From: Bacteroidales bacterium
Lineage (GTDB): Bacteria > Bacteroidota > Bacteroidia > Bacteroidales > UBA932
Direction: 5' to 3'
Assembly: GCA_022653735.1 (NCBI GenBank)
Contig: JALCSU010000011.1
Span: forward strand, 1-58,005
DNA length: 58,005 bases
Below the pieces are notes generated by a model. That model did no database searches and was not told where the DNA came from. It saw nothing but the letters and a program-made list of their open reading frames with translations. Positions within the stretch are counted from its first letter, which is position 1. The number at the start of each line of letters is the position of its first letter. Of this stretch, positions 15,926-25,266 are shown piece after piece. The position numbers and the translations under genes are program-made.

Positions 15926-15983
15926 TGCATGGGGAAAAGTGTTCATTCTTCCCCACGTCATCCTGGCATGGGCTAGGCCAGGC

Positions 15984-17423
15984 CTATTCGCAGAACGGGG
16001 CTACGTAGCCGGAGGTTTTGTTCTGAACGATTATCTTGTTCATGTTGTGGGCGATAACGACGGTGTGCGTGGCCTCATCGATTGTGAAATCGTCCATGCC
16101 TCCGCCGAGCGGGATGAAAGGAGGGATCTGCGCCGTGGTATATTCAGAGCCTTTTTTAACGTTCGCCGCCTCAACCTCGCAGAGCGGCAGGCGAATGCCC
16201 AAATCGGCCACTCGGCGACCCTCCGCAATAAATATTTCCTGCCTCATCAGGTAGACTAATTCCAGAAGGTCATCGGCCGTCGAAGCAGCAGAAATCATTT
16301 CCGAGGTAACGGATGTTCCGGATATATATGGCACCGAAATCAGGTTCGGAGCCTTCCGGTCAAGCACAAGGCCAGACCTCAACGTGTCGTCCGGCGACGA
16401 TGCCACACGGTAATCGCTGCCTTCGGGATACACCTTAGACCCGCCAGAGAAATCGCCATCGACCTGATCATTTACTCCCGCCTCAACTGGCCGGCTACCG
16501 ACCAAGTTCAAGAGAGTCAGCAGAATGTTTTTAGCCCCAGTTATGTCCCCATCTGAGATCGCCGCCTCGGCCTTTATCAAATACGGCTCTTCGGCCTTAG
16601 CTATGCAAATCGGCCTTGCGTCCAGAGACGTTTTCTTAAAATATTTCGGGTCGAGGAAATCCAGCCTGGGAAGTGGCTGATAGGCCGTTCCGTATGTGCC
16701 TGACAGGAACTCCTGAATGCCGCTGAATAATCCATTTTCGCCATCGAATTCCACCATCCAGGCGAAATCACCCGATGAAGAGAGGGCTGCGTCAGAATAT
16801 TTCACTGCGTTGACCTTGTCTCCAAGCCGATAATATGCCCTGGCAATCAGAGTGTTGGCCAGAGCCTTGTCATCGACAGACTCAGCCAGCCGGAGAGCTT
16901 CCTCGAAAGCCGATATCGCAAGACTGAGATGTTCCCTCCAAGGTACCACCTCACCGCCAGACTCAGAGGGAAGCGCAACGAAATATTCCCCAGCCAGGAG
17001 ATACGAATACCCTTTCAAATATAGCAGATTGAATTTCTGCGCATTCGTGGTTTCAGCATCGGCAGAGGCAACTACCTCCAATCCGTACTCAGCATCTTCA
17101 CGAATAGAGCCTACATACCGCTGCAGAGCAGTTACGTCAGAATCCGTGTATAGCAGGGTCGGGCTATCGAAAACCTTACTTCCAGCAGTGTAGGTGTTAT
17201 AATAATTATCCGAAAGAATTTCCATAAGTTCCGAATAACGGCCTATGGCAATGGCAAAATTGCGGTTGGCTCCGTTCACCCAAGTCTTCATTGCTTTGGG
17301 AGACTTGAGGAAGTCTTCTTCAGATACATTCGGATTCTCCACGTCGCCCGGGTCGAGCAGACTGCACGATGCCAGCGACAGAGCTGAAACACAATATATT
17401 AATATTTTTTTCATCATATTCAT
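15984..17423 (-). CDS. SusD/RagB-family outer-membrane nutrient-binding lipoprotein
   Basis: The 479-residue lipoprotein (lipobox LSLASC, Cys20) is the surface lid that hands ligand to the SusC-like channel encoded just upstream. SusD features are the N-terminal DPGDVENPN region, TPR-like helices (GYSYLLAGEYFVALP, ALANTLIARAYYRLGD) and the C-terminal LMRQEIFIAEGRRVADLGIRLP segment. Its ATG overlaps the susC stop (TAATG), so the two are translated together. The start could be either ATG of ATGAATATG. No glycan-degrading enzyme or regulator is next to the pair, so the ligand cannot be inferred. Confidence 0.9.
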   Translation of the reverse strand: MNMMKKILIYCVSALSLASCSLLDPGDVENPNVSEEDFLKSPKAMKTWVNGANRNFAIAIGRYSELMEILSDNYYNTYTAGSKVFDSPTLLYTDSDVTALQRYVGSIREDAEYGLEVVASADAETTNAQKFNLLYLKGYSYLLAGEYFVALPSESGGEVVPWREHLSLAISAFEEALRLAESVDDKALANTLIARAYYRLGDKVNAVKYSDAALSSSGDFAWMVEFDGENGLFSGIQEFLSGTYGTAYQPLPRLDFLDPKYFKKTSLDARPICIAKAEEPYLIKAEAAISDGDITGAKNILLTLLNLVGSRPVEAGVNDQVDGDFSGGSKVYPEGSDYRVASSPDDTLRSGLVLDRKAPNLISVPYISGTSVTSEMISAASTADDLLELVYLMRQEIFIAEGRRVADLGIRLPLCEVEAANVKKGSEYTTAQIPPFIPLGGGMDDFTIDEATHTVVIAHNMNKIIVQNKTSGYVAPFCE

Positions 17424-20374
17424 TAAAAATTGAATCTCATAGAAAGAATATATTGCCGAGGCAGGGAGAAGGTGGAATAATTGATTCCGCCGACTGTGAC
17501 GGAGCCTTGGTAACTGCCCCCGTAAAGCACTGCCTCTGGATCGACGCTAGCCGAAGTGAAAGAGAAAGGATTATTCACGTTGAAGCCAAGCAATATGCTC
17601 TTCGCAATGTGCTTTGGCCTAAGTTCGTAGGACAGGCCTATGTTCCTAATCTTCAAGAAGTCGGATTTCTCCACGAAGAAATTCGTGAAATTCAGCCAGC
17701 TCTTTCTCTGGGAAATGCCTTCCAGGGCCTTCGCGGGAATGGCAGGGTCCGCCAGCCCATTTCGGAAGCGGAACATCCTGTCGAAAGACACCACGTGGCC
17801 CCCATACTGCCAGTCTCCGCCAGCCGTAAACGACAACCTTTTATAAGAAGCTGAAAGAGATATGTTTCCGTACCCCTTCGGGAGCGTGTTCCCAAGGTTC
17901 TGAAGCGAAAGGACTTCTTTAAGAGAGCCGTCCGGATTCAGCACTGCCTTGTAACCACGCAGGAAGCCTACCGACTCCCCCTTTGCCACTACAGTCTGGA
18001 TGGTCCTTGAAGAAAAGCCCCCGATTGCGAATGGCACAGCTGTGCCAACCTCCAGCACCTTATTGGAATTGGTGTTGAACGAACCTTGAAGCCTCAGCTT
18101 CCAGTCCTTAGAGTCGAGAATCTGCGCAGCCAAGCTAAGCTCTATTCCCTTATTCTCTATCTTGCCTGCATTCGCCAGATACTGAGACTCCTGCCCAGAC
18201 GAAGGGAGCGAAGGAATATTGAAAAGAGCCCCTTTGGTAAGGGCATAGTAATATGTCAAGCCAAGGCTGAGCCGGCTTTTGAGTATGACAGAGTTGAAGC
18301 CGGCTTCCCAAGAATGCTTCTTTTCTGGCCCCAGGTCAGGATTGCCCACCTGGCCGAAAGATGCCGCCTGGCCCCCTCTGTAAGAATAAAAACCGATGGT
18401 CTTCTGATACTCGAAAGGCGGAGGATAGCTGCCAGCGACTCCGTAATTGGCGAAAATCCGAAGATTAGTGAGCATCTCACTGTCTTTCAACGAGCTCATG
18501 AACGGCTCATCTGAGAACACGTAGGACAAACCAACTTTTGGGTAGAACTGCCAGCCTACATTGTCCCCAAACGCAGAATTATAGTCAGAGCGAAGCCCTA
18601 AATCCAAATATAGCCTGTCGGATATTCCTACGTTTTCTTGCAGAAAGGCTCCGTAGCTGTAAAAGTAACTTTTCCATTCATCCGAAGTCAGAGTTCCCGC
18701 TCCCGAGATTATTTTCGAGCCGTCCCTCACGTTGCTTCCGTCGAATCTGGACTGATGATCGCTAGTGCTGAAGAATTGGAAGCCTCCTGTCGATAGCAGG
18801 CTGAACCAGTCCTTCCGCAAAGAATGCCTTGCGTTCAGTTCCCCTGTGAGACCGAAATATTTCCTGTCGAAATTATTGATGTAACCAGCGTCTGACGTGC
18901 CCTCGGGCTTCACCTGAGTCAACACGAGATATTCATTAGTGACTATAATCTTATCTGAATTCACCCTGTAGTCCACACCTAGGATGCCTTTCACGCTAAG
19001 ACTGGCAAATGGGGTGAATTTGAATGACTGGGATGTCTGGAAACGTCTCACTGTCTCATGATTGTCTATCAGGCTTTCCGCCTTGCTGACAAGCTCTTTC
19101 ATCTTTGAATATGCCCAAGAGTCATTTGCGTCAACGTCTGGATTGAAATTGGCGGCTTTCCCGTCCTCGGCTATGTACGAGAAATTGGCGCAAGCCGTGC
19201 CTTCCGTGAACCAAAGTCCAGTGTAGTAGCCCTCATTGCCGTTTCTCGTGCGATAGAAATCTTCCGAAACAAGCCCGAAAGAATTCGAATATTCCAGAAA
19301 ATCATTGAATCTGATGCGGGAGCCAAAACGAAGATCGTATTTAGTAATCTCGTTATTGTTACTTATCAGCGTTCCAGAACTGTTGCTCATGCTGGCGCCG
19401 AAACTGTAGCCGTAATCGTTCGTGCCTACGTCGAAGCCGAAACGGTATTTTTGTGAGAATCCCGTTTTATGCAGCAATTTTTTCGTGCGTTTGAAATGAT
19501 AGAACTGGCCGTTTGCCGTCTCCGGCCCCATCTCAACTTCACCATAGAAATTCGTCTTCTGGCTGCTGCCTTTCTTCGTGAATATCTGGATTACCCCGTT
19601 AGCAGCATCTGAGCCGTAAAGCGTAGTCGCAGCGCCGCCTGGAACATATTCGATTCGCTCGATATTCTCCATCGGAATGTCGCTGACTGATCCACTCACA
19701 GCGAAGTTACCCCCGATAGGCACTCCGCTAGTGGTGTTATTCAGCGTTGCAGCTGTGTTCAGATTATCGACCCTCACTCCGTCCACGTAAATGACTGGTG
19801 TAGAGTTGCCGAAAGCTGAGGAAATTCCTCTCGATTTAATCATCGAAGCAGTCCCTGACTGGCCGCTCCCCAAAGTGATCTGCACATTAGGCAGGGAATT
19901 TCTCAAAGCTTGATCTATTCGGTCTGCCTTTATGCCTTCCAAGTCTCCTGCGCTGACGGTAGCAATGTTCGAAGACAGCCTCCGCTTACTTATTTCTGCG
20001 CCCTGGCCAGTGACCACGACCTCGTCCAACCTGAAATAATCCTGTTCCATCGAGACTGTGAGGGACATATCTCCTTCAGCCCTTATCGCGGTTGTTTTGT
20101 ATCCCATGCACTCGAATCTGATGACAGACCCGTCAGGAGCACCGACTTCGAAATGTCCGTCGAAATCCGTCGCAGTGCCTTTAAGGGACCTTCCATCCAC
20201 GATGACCGCCACTCCAGGCAGCGTCGCATGCGTCTTTGAGTCGATGACGGTGCCTTGGAGCATTACAAGAGACCCGTTGTCGTCATCATTTTCTGAACGA
20301 TCGAACGTTTCAGCATCAACAGAGGGCAGCAAGAAAAAGAAAAGGACGCTCGCCGCCACTAGAGAAATTTTCAT
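17423..20374 (-). CDS. SusC/RagA-family TonB-dependent outer-membrane channel
   Basis: This 983-residue protein has a signal peptide, a CarboxypepD_reg-like domain (about residues 38-115, with GTVIDSKTHATLPGVAVIVDG), a TonB box-like segment DEVVVTG, a plug domain (about 125-270, with the RGISSAFGNSTPVIYVDGVRV signature) and a 22-strand beta barrel ending in phenylalanine (LSMRFNF). It would import a ligand bound by the SusD partner using TonB energy. The pair stands alone between dacB and repeats, without sigma/anti-sigma or hybrid sensor genes. Confidence 0.93.
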   Translation of the reverse strand: MKISLVAASVLFFFLLPSVDAETFDRSENDDDNGSLVMLQGTVIDSKTHATLPGVAVIVDGRSLKGTATDFDGHFEVGAPDGSVIRFECMGYKTTAIRAEGDMSLTVSMEQDYFRLDEVVVTGQGAEISKRRLSSNIATVSAGDLEGIKADRIDQALRNSLPNVQITLGSGQSGTASMIKSRGISSAFGNSTPVIYVDGVRVDNLNTAATLNNTTSGVPIGGNFAVSGSVSDIPMENIERIEYVPGGAATTLYGSDAANGVIQIFTKKGSSQKTNFYGEVEMGPETANGQFYHFKRTKKLLHKTGFSQKYRFGFDVGTNDYGYSFGASMSNSSGTLISNNNEITKYDLRFGSRIRFNDFLEYSNSFGLVSEDFYRTRNGNEGYYTGLWFTEGTACANFSYIAEDGKAANFNPDVDANDSWAYSKMKELVSKAESLIDNHETVRRFQTSQSFKFTPFASLSVKGILGVDYRVNSDKIIVTNEYLVLTQVKPEGTSDAGYINNFDRKYFGLTGELNARHSLRKDWFSLLSTGGFQFFSTSDHQSRFDGSNVRDGSKIISGAGTLTSDEWKSYFYSYGAFLQENVGISDRLYLDLGLRSDYNSAFGDNVGWQFYPKVGLSYVFSDEPFMSSLKDSEMLTNLRIFANYGVAGSYPPPFEYQKTIGFYSYRGGQAASFGQVGNPDLGPEKKHSWEAGFNSVILKSRLSLGLTYYYALTKGALFNIPSLPSSGQESQYLANAGKIENKGIELSLAAQILDSKDWKLRLQGSFNTNSNKVLEVGTAVPFAIGGFSSRTIQTVVAKGESVGFLRGYKAVLNPDGSLKEVLSLQNLGNTLPKGYGNISLSASYKRLSFTAGGDWQYGGHVVSFDRMFRFRNGLADPAIPAKALEGISQRKSWLNFTNFFVEKSDFLKIRNIGLSYELRPKHIAKSILLGFNVNNPFSFTSASVDPEAVLYGGSYQGSVTVGGINYSTFSLPRQYILSMRFNF

Positions 20375-20466
20375 CTTTTTTAAGTTTTATCAAGCAAAAA
20401 TGTCGCTGCTTGAATTTTGAGACCGCTAAAGTAGAGAAAATACTCTGTTTCCCAATGAAAATTTTG

Positions 20467-22038
20467 TTACTTTCCTGTTACAGCTTCCGTCGCAAGAAGG
20501 GTTAGAATACGGTCTGCGATGGTTCCGACTTGGCTGGACTTTGACAAGACGTTATTCGTCATGATAGAGAATATGATTGCGTCATCCTTCGAGCCCTCGG
20601 CTGGAACGATGTAACCGCTGAAGCATAGCACACCGTTCATGGAGCCGCTTTTCATGAATATCCTGTCTTTGAGTTCGCTGCTCTCCCCACGTAAGCGGCT
20701 GGAGAGCGTCCCCTTGCCTGGCTGAGGCAGGCTGGCAACATATTCACCGAAAACAGGACTCTCCATCATCTCGGAAAGGAAGCTCACGAAATATTCAGGG
20801 GACACGTAGTTTCGCCTGGATAGTCCGCTGCCATCCTCGATCTGCACTTCCTCCGGTGAAACTCCCAATTTCGTAAGAACCTCGTTCAAAGCCACATAAC
20901 TGGAATCGTAACAAGCCGAATGGTGCATCCGCCGACCTAGTATCCGCAGGCAGGTCTCCGCATAGAAATTATCACTATCGTGATTGGTTTCTTTAATGAT
21001 TTTGCTCAGTTCTGGTGAGTAAGTGCTGCCCAAAATCTTCAAATCATCTACCTTGGCGGCATATTCATTGAACTCCTGCCTGCTCAGGTTTTCCCTGATG
21101 CGGCCCTTCACTATGTCCGCAGGGGTTCCGGTCACCTCAATGCCGTGCGTAGTGAGATAATTCTTGAAATAGTATGCGCAGGTGTAGGCTCCGAATTTGT
21201 TGCTGAACTCCTCCGTCTTCGGCTTCCTGTCCACTGCGAAAGTCCCTCTCACCTCTGCGAATGGTATATATTCAGAGGCATACATGTAAAGCTGGTCGCC
21301 TGTCCCTGCTCCAGCCGTCGTGCAATCGTATGAATATTTCATCCAGGGGGTGGATGGAAATTTCACCGAAATGTTCACTGCATCGCCTTCTTTTGCCCCG
21401 GCGCTCACGCTGAAATCCTGGGCATTCTCGTAGAAGCATAGACCATCACCGCCGGTGCCATAGGCAGTGCCGATGTCCTGGTAAGACCAAGTGTCTTTCT
21501 CTGCAGGGCCGTCGAAATAGCGTCCGTCCCCGATGATTCGACCATCGATTTTCTTGATTCCGGCCTTTTCCAGCATTGCCTTCCACTTCCCCATCAGCAT
21601 GAAGCGAGGAATGGCGATGGAATCCTTCGATGCTATGGTCGGATCTCCGCCGCCTACGATGTACACATCTCCGTGCAGCACACCATCTTCGATTGAGCCG
21701 TCATAGCCGATTCTTGTCTCGAATTTGAAATCCGCCCCCAGCTTATGCAAGGCTGCGCCAGTAGAAATCAGCTTCATGTTAGAAGCAGGCAACATTCTCT
21801 TGCCGCTGTTCCAGTTCACAAGCGTCTGCCCTCCCTCGGTTCTAGCACACACCCCGAACAGAGAATTCTTCAAAACCTCGTTCTGCGCCACCAATTCAAC
21901 ATATTTCTGCGCAGCCGTCTTCCCGGCAGGGGCAGCCTTGCGTGAAGGTGCCTGAGCAATCCCGTCGAAAACAGGAACCAGCATCACGGCCACCAACGCC
22001 GCAGAAAGCCTAGCGATATTTCCCATCGTCATATTCAT
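20467..22038 (-). CDS. dacB: D-alanyl-D-alanine carboxypeptidase/endopeptidase (PBP4 family)
   Basis: This periplasmic peptidoglycan-remodelling serine peptidase (523 residues) has a signal peptide ending near GIAQA and the three penicillin-binding motifs: SNMK with nucleophile Ser86 and Lys89, the SGLSRRN segment (SxN-like), and KSG in place of KTG in FMKSGSMNG. The long insertion between motif 1 and 2 (GDVYIVGGGDPT) is typical of the PBP4 class. The gene is divergent from galE. The promoter TAATTTTG lies only 5 bases before the first ATG of ATGAATATG; the second ATG at 22032 may be the real start. Confidence 0.93.
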   Translation of the reverse strand: MNMTMGNIARLSAALVAVMLVPVFDGIAQAPSRKAAPAGKTAAQKYVELVAQNEVLKNSLFGVCARTEGGQTLVNWNSGKRMLPASNMKLISTGAALHKLGADFKFETRIGYDGSIEDGVLHGDVYIVGGGDPTIASKDSIAIPRFMLMGKWKAMLEKAGIKKIDGRIIGDGRYFDGPAEKDTWSYQDIGTAYGTGGDGLCFYENAQDFSVSAGAKEGDAVNISVKFPSTPWMKYSYDCTTAGAGTGDQLYMYASEYIPFAEVRGTFAVDRKPKTEEFSNKFGAYTCAYYFKNYLTTHGIEVTGTPADIVKGRIRENLSRQEFNEYAAKVDDLKILGSTYSPELSKIIKETNHDSDNFYAETCLRILGRRMHHSACYDSSYVALNEVLTKLGVSPEEVQIEDGSGLSRRNYVSPEYFVSFLSEMMESPVFGEYVASLPQPGKGTLSSRLRGESSELKDRIFMKSGSMNGVLCFSGYIVPAEGSKDDAIIFSIMTNNVLSKSSQVGTIADRILTLLATEAVTGK

Positions 22039-22043
22039 TTACG

Positions 22044-22051
22044 CAAAATTA
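22044..22051 (-). promoter_or_regulatory. -7 element of dacB, very close to ATG
   Basis: TAATTTTG on the minus strand ends 5 bases before the first ATG (22038) and 11 before the second (22032). A leader of practically zero length follows if the first is used. Confidence 0.55.
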
Positions 22052-22078
22052 ATAAAAATAAAGATGCTGAATATTTGC

Positions 22079-22086
22079 TATATTTG
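22079..22086 (+). promoter_or_regulatory. -7 element of galE
   Basis: TATATTTG matches the consensus and lies 27 bases before the galE ATG at 22114, giving a leader of about 20 nt. Confidence 0.6.
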
Positions 22087-22113
22087 CCCCTGCTAAATAA
22101 AATTCCTTTGAAT

Positions 22114-23139
22114 ATGAAAAAGTGCGTTCTTGTTTCGGGCGGAGCTGGGTTTATAGGCAGCCATGTCACAGTTGAACTAATAGAGGCCGGATACGACGTG
22201 ATCGTGGCGGATAACATGTCGAATTGCGACATGACCTGCTTCGAAGGCGTGAAGAAAATAACTGGCAGAGACGACATCCCTTTCGTCAAGATGGACTTCT
22301 GCGACGCAGTGGCGACGGAACTGCTGTTCACGACTAATCACATCGATGCCGTCATCCATTTCGCCGGATTCAAGGCCGTGGGCGAATCCGTGAGCGAACC
22401 GCTGAAATACTACCACAACAATCTGGACTCTTTCATGAACGTGTTGGAATCCGCTCGTCATCATGGCTGTGACAACATCCTGTTCTCTTCATCGGCGACG
22501 GTTTACGGCGAGCCGGAGAAGCTCCCGGTGACCGAGGAAAGCCCTCGCCAGCCTGCGACGTCCCCTTACGGCAACACCAAGCAGATGCTCGAAGACGTGC
22601 TCCGGGACTCCGTGAAGGCATATTCAAATGTCAAAGGAATCGCATTGAGGTATTTCAACCCTATCGGAGCGCATCCATCGGCTCTGATAGGCGAACTTCC
22701 TCGCGGGGTGCCGAATAACCTGGTGCCTTTCATAACCCAGACGGCGATCGGCAAGCGCGAGTGCCTTTCGATATTCGGGAATGATTATCCTACCCCGGAC
22801 GGCACGTGCCAGAGAGACTTCATCGACATCGTAGACCTTGCCAAGGCTCATGTCTTCGCAGTGCGCAGGATGCTTGAAGGGAAGATGAAAAAGGAATATG
22901 AGATATTCAATATCGGGACTGGCAAGCCGCTGTCCGTCCTGGAACTGATCACCGCCTTCCAAGAGGCTACCGGCGTGAAGCTCAACTATAAGTTCGCGCC
23001 TCGCAGGGCCGGTGACGTAACGGCGATATGGGCCGATCCGTCTCTCGCCAATCAAGAACTTGGCTGGAAAGCGGAACGTCCCATCAAAGACACTCTCGCT
23101 GCCGCATGGGCATGGGAGAAGCATCTGGCAGGAAAATAA
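22114..23139 (+). CDS. galE: UDP-glucose 4-epimerase
   Basis: GalE interconverts UDP-glucose and UDP-galactose with bound NAD in the cytosol, feeding surface glycan synthesis. The 341 residues have the Rossmann motif GGAGFIGSH, the catalytic Tyr152-Lys156 pair in PYGNTK, SSSATVYG, and the GalE-specific LRYFNPIGAHPS and FAPRRAGDV segments. The true start is the ATG inside TTGAATATGAAA; the frame open to 22075 would start within the promoter. Confidence 0.96.
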   Translation: MKKCVLVSGGAGFIGSHVTVELIEAGYDVIVADNMSNCDMTCFEGVKKITGRDDIPFVKMDFCDAVATELLFTTNHIDAVIHFAGFKAVGESVSEPLKYYHNNLDSFMNVLESARHHGCDNILFSSSATVYGEPEKLPVTEESPRQPATSPYGNTKQMLEDVLRDSVKAYSNVKGIALRYFNPIGAHPSALIGELPRGVPNNLVPFITQTAIGKRECLSIFGNDYPTPDGTCQRDFIDIVDLAKAHVFAVRRMLEGKMKKEYEIFNIGTGKPLSVLELITAFQEATGVKLNYKFAPRRAGDVTAIWADPSLANQELGWKAERPIKDTLAAAWAWEKHLAGK

Positions 23140-23142
23140 TCC

Positions 23143-23436
23143 TTAGGCTGGCTTAACTCCGCCGGCGGCCTTCACAAGGCCGCTCAGCTCTTCATACAGA
23201 GCATCGGTTTTCTCGAGCAGCTCTTTACGGATGGCTTTGTAATAGGCTGCATTCTTCTTTTCCGTTTTTGAATTAACCTTATCCCTGAGGTCGTTATAAA
23301 GATTGACGGCCTTGTTCAGCAAACCCTCTAAGGAATCCGATGCAGAGTCAGAATGAAGCGAAGCGAACAAGGAGCAATCCTCGATGAAAGCCCCTATGAC
23401 ATATTCAATGTCCTTCTTGATGTCTCTCAAATTCAT
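23143..23436 (-). CDS. Conserved Bacteroidales hypothetical protein
   Basis: This 97-residue acidic, all-helical protein starts MNLRDIKKDIEYVIGAFIEDC and ends with a coiled-coil-like helix with AYYKAIRKELLEKTDALYEEL. I recognise similar small proteins in other Bacteroidales but no function. The start at 23436 is chosen because the ATG sits in TTGAATATGAAT, the start context of several neighbours; the frame extends to 23460. It ends 4 bp from convergent galE. Confidence 0.7.
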   Translation of the reverse strand: MNLRDIKKDIEYVIGAFIEDCSLFASLHSDSASDSLEGLLNKAVNLYNDLRDKVNSKTEKKNAAYYKAIRKELLEKTDALYEELSGLVKAAGGVKPA

Positions 23437-23476
23437 ATTCAAATGTTTTAGTGGTCGCAAAGATAGCTAAAATTAT

Positions 23477-24841
23477 TCATTCTCTGAAAAGCGCCTTCAC
23501 CAGGGCGGGAATATCAGCCGCCTTGACGACGGAGATTTTCTTAGGCCTGAAGTCCGAAGAAGAGAAAGAGGAAATGAATATTTTGCCGAAGCCCAGGCGC
23601 TCAGCTTCCATCACTCTCCTATCGACCTGGGACACGGGACGTATTTCTCCGCTGAGCCCAACCTCTCCCGCGAAACAGTAAGTCTCCGGGATTGGAAAAT
23701 CGAAATTCGAAGAAAGCACGGCGCTCACGACTGCCAGATCGCAAGCAGGGTCGCTCACTCGCAGGCCACCGGCCATATTCAGAAACACATCCTTCTGAGC
23801 CAATTTGAAACCGGCCCTCTTTTCCAGCACTGCCAGCAGCATATTCAATCTGCGAGCATCGAACCCCGTCGCGGAGCGTTGGGCAGTACCATACACGGCA
23901 GAGCTCACAAGCGCCTGAACCTCGAACAGAAACGGCCTGGTCCCATCCATCATCGCGCTAATCGCCGTCCCGCTGAGCCCAGCCTCGTGCATAGGAATCA
24001 GCAGTTCGGAAGGGTTCTCCACCTGCCGCAGCCCATGGCCCGTCATCTCGAAAACGGCAAGTTCGGAAGTGGAGCCGAAACGATTCTTTATGCTGCGAAG
24101 TATCCTGTACGCTCCCCTATTCTCCCCTTCAAACTGCAGCACCACGTCAACTATGTGCTCCAGAATCTTAGGGCCAGCGATGTAGCCTTCTTTGGTGATA
24201 TGACCTATTAATATTATAGGAATCCCCGTCTCTTTCGCCAGCCTGAGCAATCTGGACGCGACCTCCTTTATCTGGGTGACCGACCCTGGAGCCGAATCTG
24301 CCATCTCGGTGAACATGGTCTGCACAGAATCAACAATCATCAGGTCTGGCATTAGCTCTCGCGCCTGCCCGACAATGTCCTCTATCGATGTCTCGCTGTA
24401 AATCTGGCAGTTAGAGGCATCGCCTTCCAGCCTGTCCGCCCTCATCTTGACCTGCCTCTCGCTCTCCTCGCCCGTGACGTAGAGCGTTTTCAAAGACGGG
24501 TTAGCCAGCGGTATCTGCAACGAGAGAGTTGACTTCCCGATTCCGGGCTCTCCGCCGATCAGGACTAAAGACCCGCGAACCATTCCGCCACCGAGGATTC
24601 TGTCCAGCTCATTATTGTTCAATGAAATTCTGTCATCAGTACCAGAATCTATTTCTTTCAATGGACGAGGCCCGTGCCCGCTGACAGGCATGCCGCCCCT
24701 GAACTTGCCTCCGGACTCGATCTTCTTCTCCACGATAGTGTTCCATTCCCCACAGGCAGGACATCTGCCCATCCACTTCGGATACTCGTTTCCGCAATTG
24801 GTGCAGAACCAGACCGATTTCTGTTTTCCTGTTACTGCCAT
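23477..24841 (-). CDS. radA: DNA repair protein RadA (Sms)
   Basis: RadA is a RecA-related ATPase that promotes branch migration in recombination. The 454 residues show the N-terminal four-cysteine zinc finger (Cys13, Cys16, Cys27, Cys30), the Walker A GGEPGIGKST, the RadA-specific KNRFGS motif and a C-terminal Lon-like domain. The start at 24841 (MAVTGKQKS) gives the family's normal N-terminus; a longer frame to 24916 is not needed. The ATG lies in the context TTGAATATG. Confidence 0.96.
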   Translation of the reverse strand: MAVTGKQKSVWFCTNCGNEYPKWMGRCPACGEWNTIVEKKIESGGKFRGGMPVSGHGPRPLKEIDSGTDDRISLNNNELDRILGGGMVRGSLVLIGGEPGIGKSTLSLQIPLANPSLKTLYVTGEESERQVKMRADRLEGDASNCQIYSETSIEDIVGQARELMPDLMIVDSVQTMFTEMADSAPGSVTQIKEVASRLLRLAKETGIPIILIGHITKEGYIAGPKILEHIVDVVLQFEGENRGAYRILRSIKNRFGSTSELAVFEMTGHGLRQVENPSELLIPMHEAGLSGTAISAMMDGTRPFLFEVQALVSSAVYGTAQRSATGFDARRLNMLLAVLEKRAGFKLAQKDVFLNMAGGLRVSDPACDLAVVSAVLSSNFDFPIPETYCFAGEVGLSGEIRPVSQVDRRVMEAERLGFGKIFISSFSSSDFRPKKISVVKAADIPALVKALFRE

Positions 24842-24893
24842 ATTCAATATTTTTCTGAACGCCACCCGAAAATGCGCCGGTGAGACGCGTCCC

Positions 24894-24901
24894 CAAATAT
24901 A
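24894..24901 (-). promoter_or_regulatory. -7 element of radA
   Basis: TATATTTG on the minus strand lies about 52 bases before the radA start, inside the longer frame, which supports the shorter start. Confidence 0.5.
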
Positions 24902-24974
24902 CAAAAAAAGCAGCATCTAGGTTTTAGCCCGGACACCGCAAAACAAATCCCGCAGGATTTAGAATGAATAGTGA

Positions 24975-25166
24975 TTATTTCGTAGTATCAGCAGATGCAA
25001 CTGTATCTACTGGTGCTGCTACGCTGTCGGCAGCTGCAGGAGCAGCCTCCTCAACGGTCTCCTGTGCAGGAGTCTCGGCTTCACCATTCTTTGCGTTTTT
25101 GTTTCCGCAAGATGCAACCATTGCTACCATAGCGACGATTGCGATTGACATTAATACCTTTTTCAT
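24975..25166 (-). CDS. Small Ala/Glu-rich lipoprotein
   Basis: This 63-residue product has a lysine-starting lipoprotein signal (MKKVLMSIAIVAMVAMVASC, Cys20) and a short mature part of Ala, Glu, Thr and Val repeats with no domain. Such tiny lipoproteins are common in Bacteroidales; the function is unknown. It has its own promoter and lies between radA and the yfcE-type gene. Confidence 0.75.
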   Translation of the reverse strand: MKKVLMSIAIVAMVAMVASCGNKNAKNGEAETPAQETVEEAAPAAADSVAAPVDTVASADTTK

Positions 25167-25207
25167 AATACTAACTAACCAAAAATTGTGTTTGCTTTTT
25201 CTGGGCG

Positions 25208-25215
25208 CAAAATTA
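25208..25215 (-). promoter_or_regulatory. -7 element of the small lipoprotein gene
   Basis: TAATTTTG on the minus strand, with ATTG 19 bases upstream as a near -33 box. The leader would be about 36 nt. Confidence 0.55.
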
Positions 25216-25266
25216 AATATATTTTTTTAATAAGCAATAATTTAATAACATTTTATTCACGGCCTC

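Noticed and set aside
15328..15930. Long open frames on both strands across the tandem array (139 and 200 codons)
   Set aside because: They exist only because 51 is a multiple of three. Products are translated repeats with no start signals or domains.
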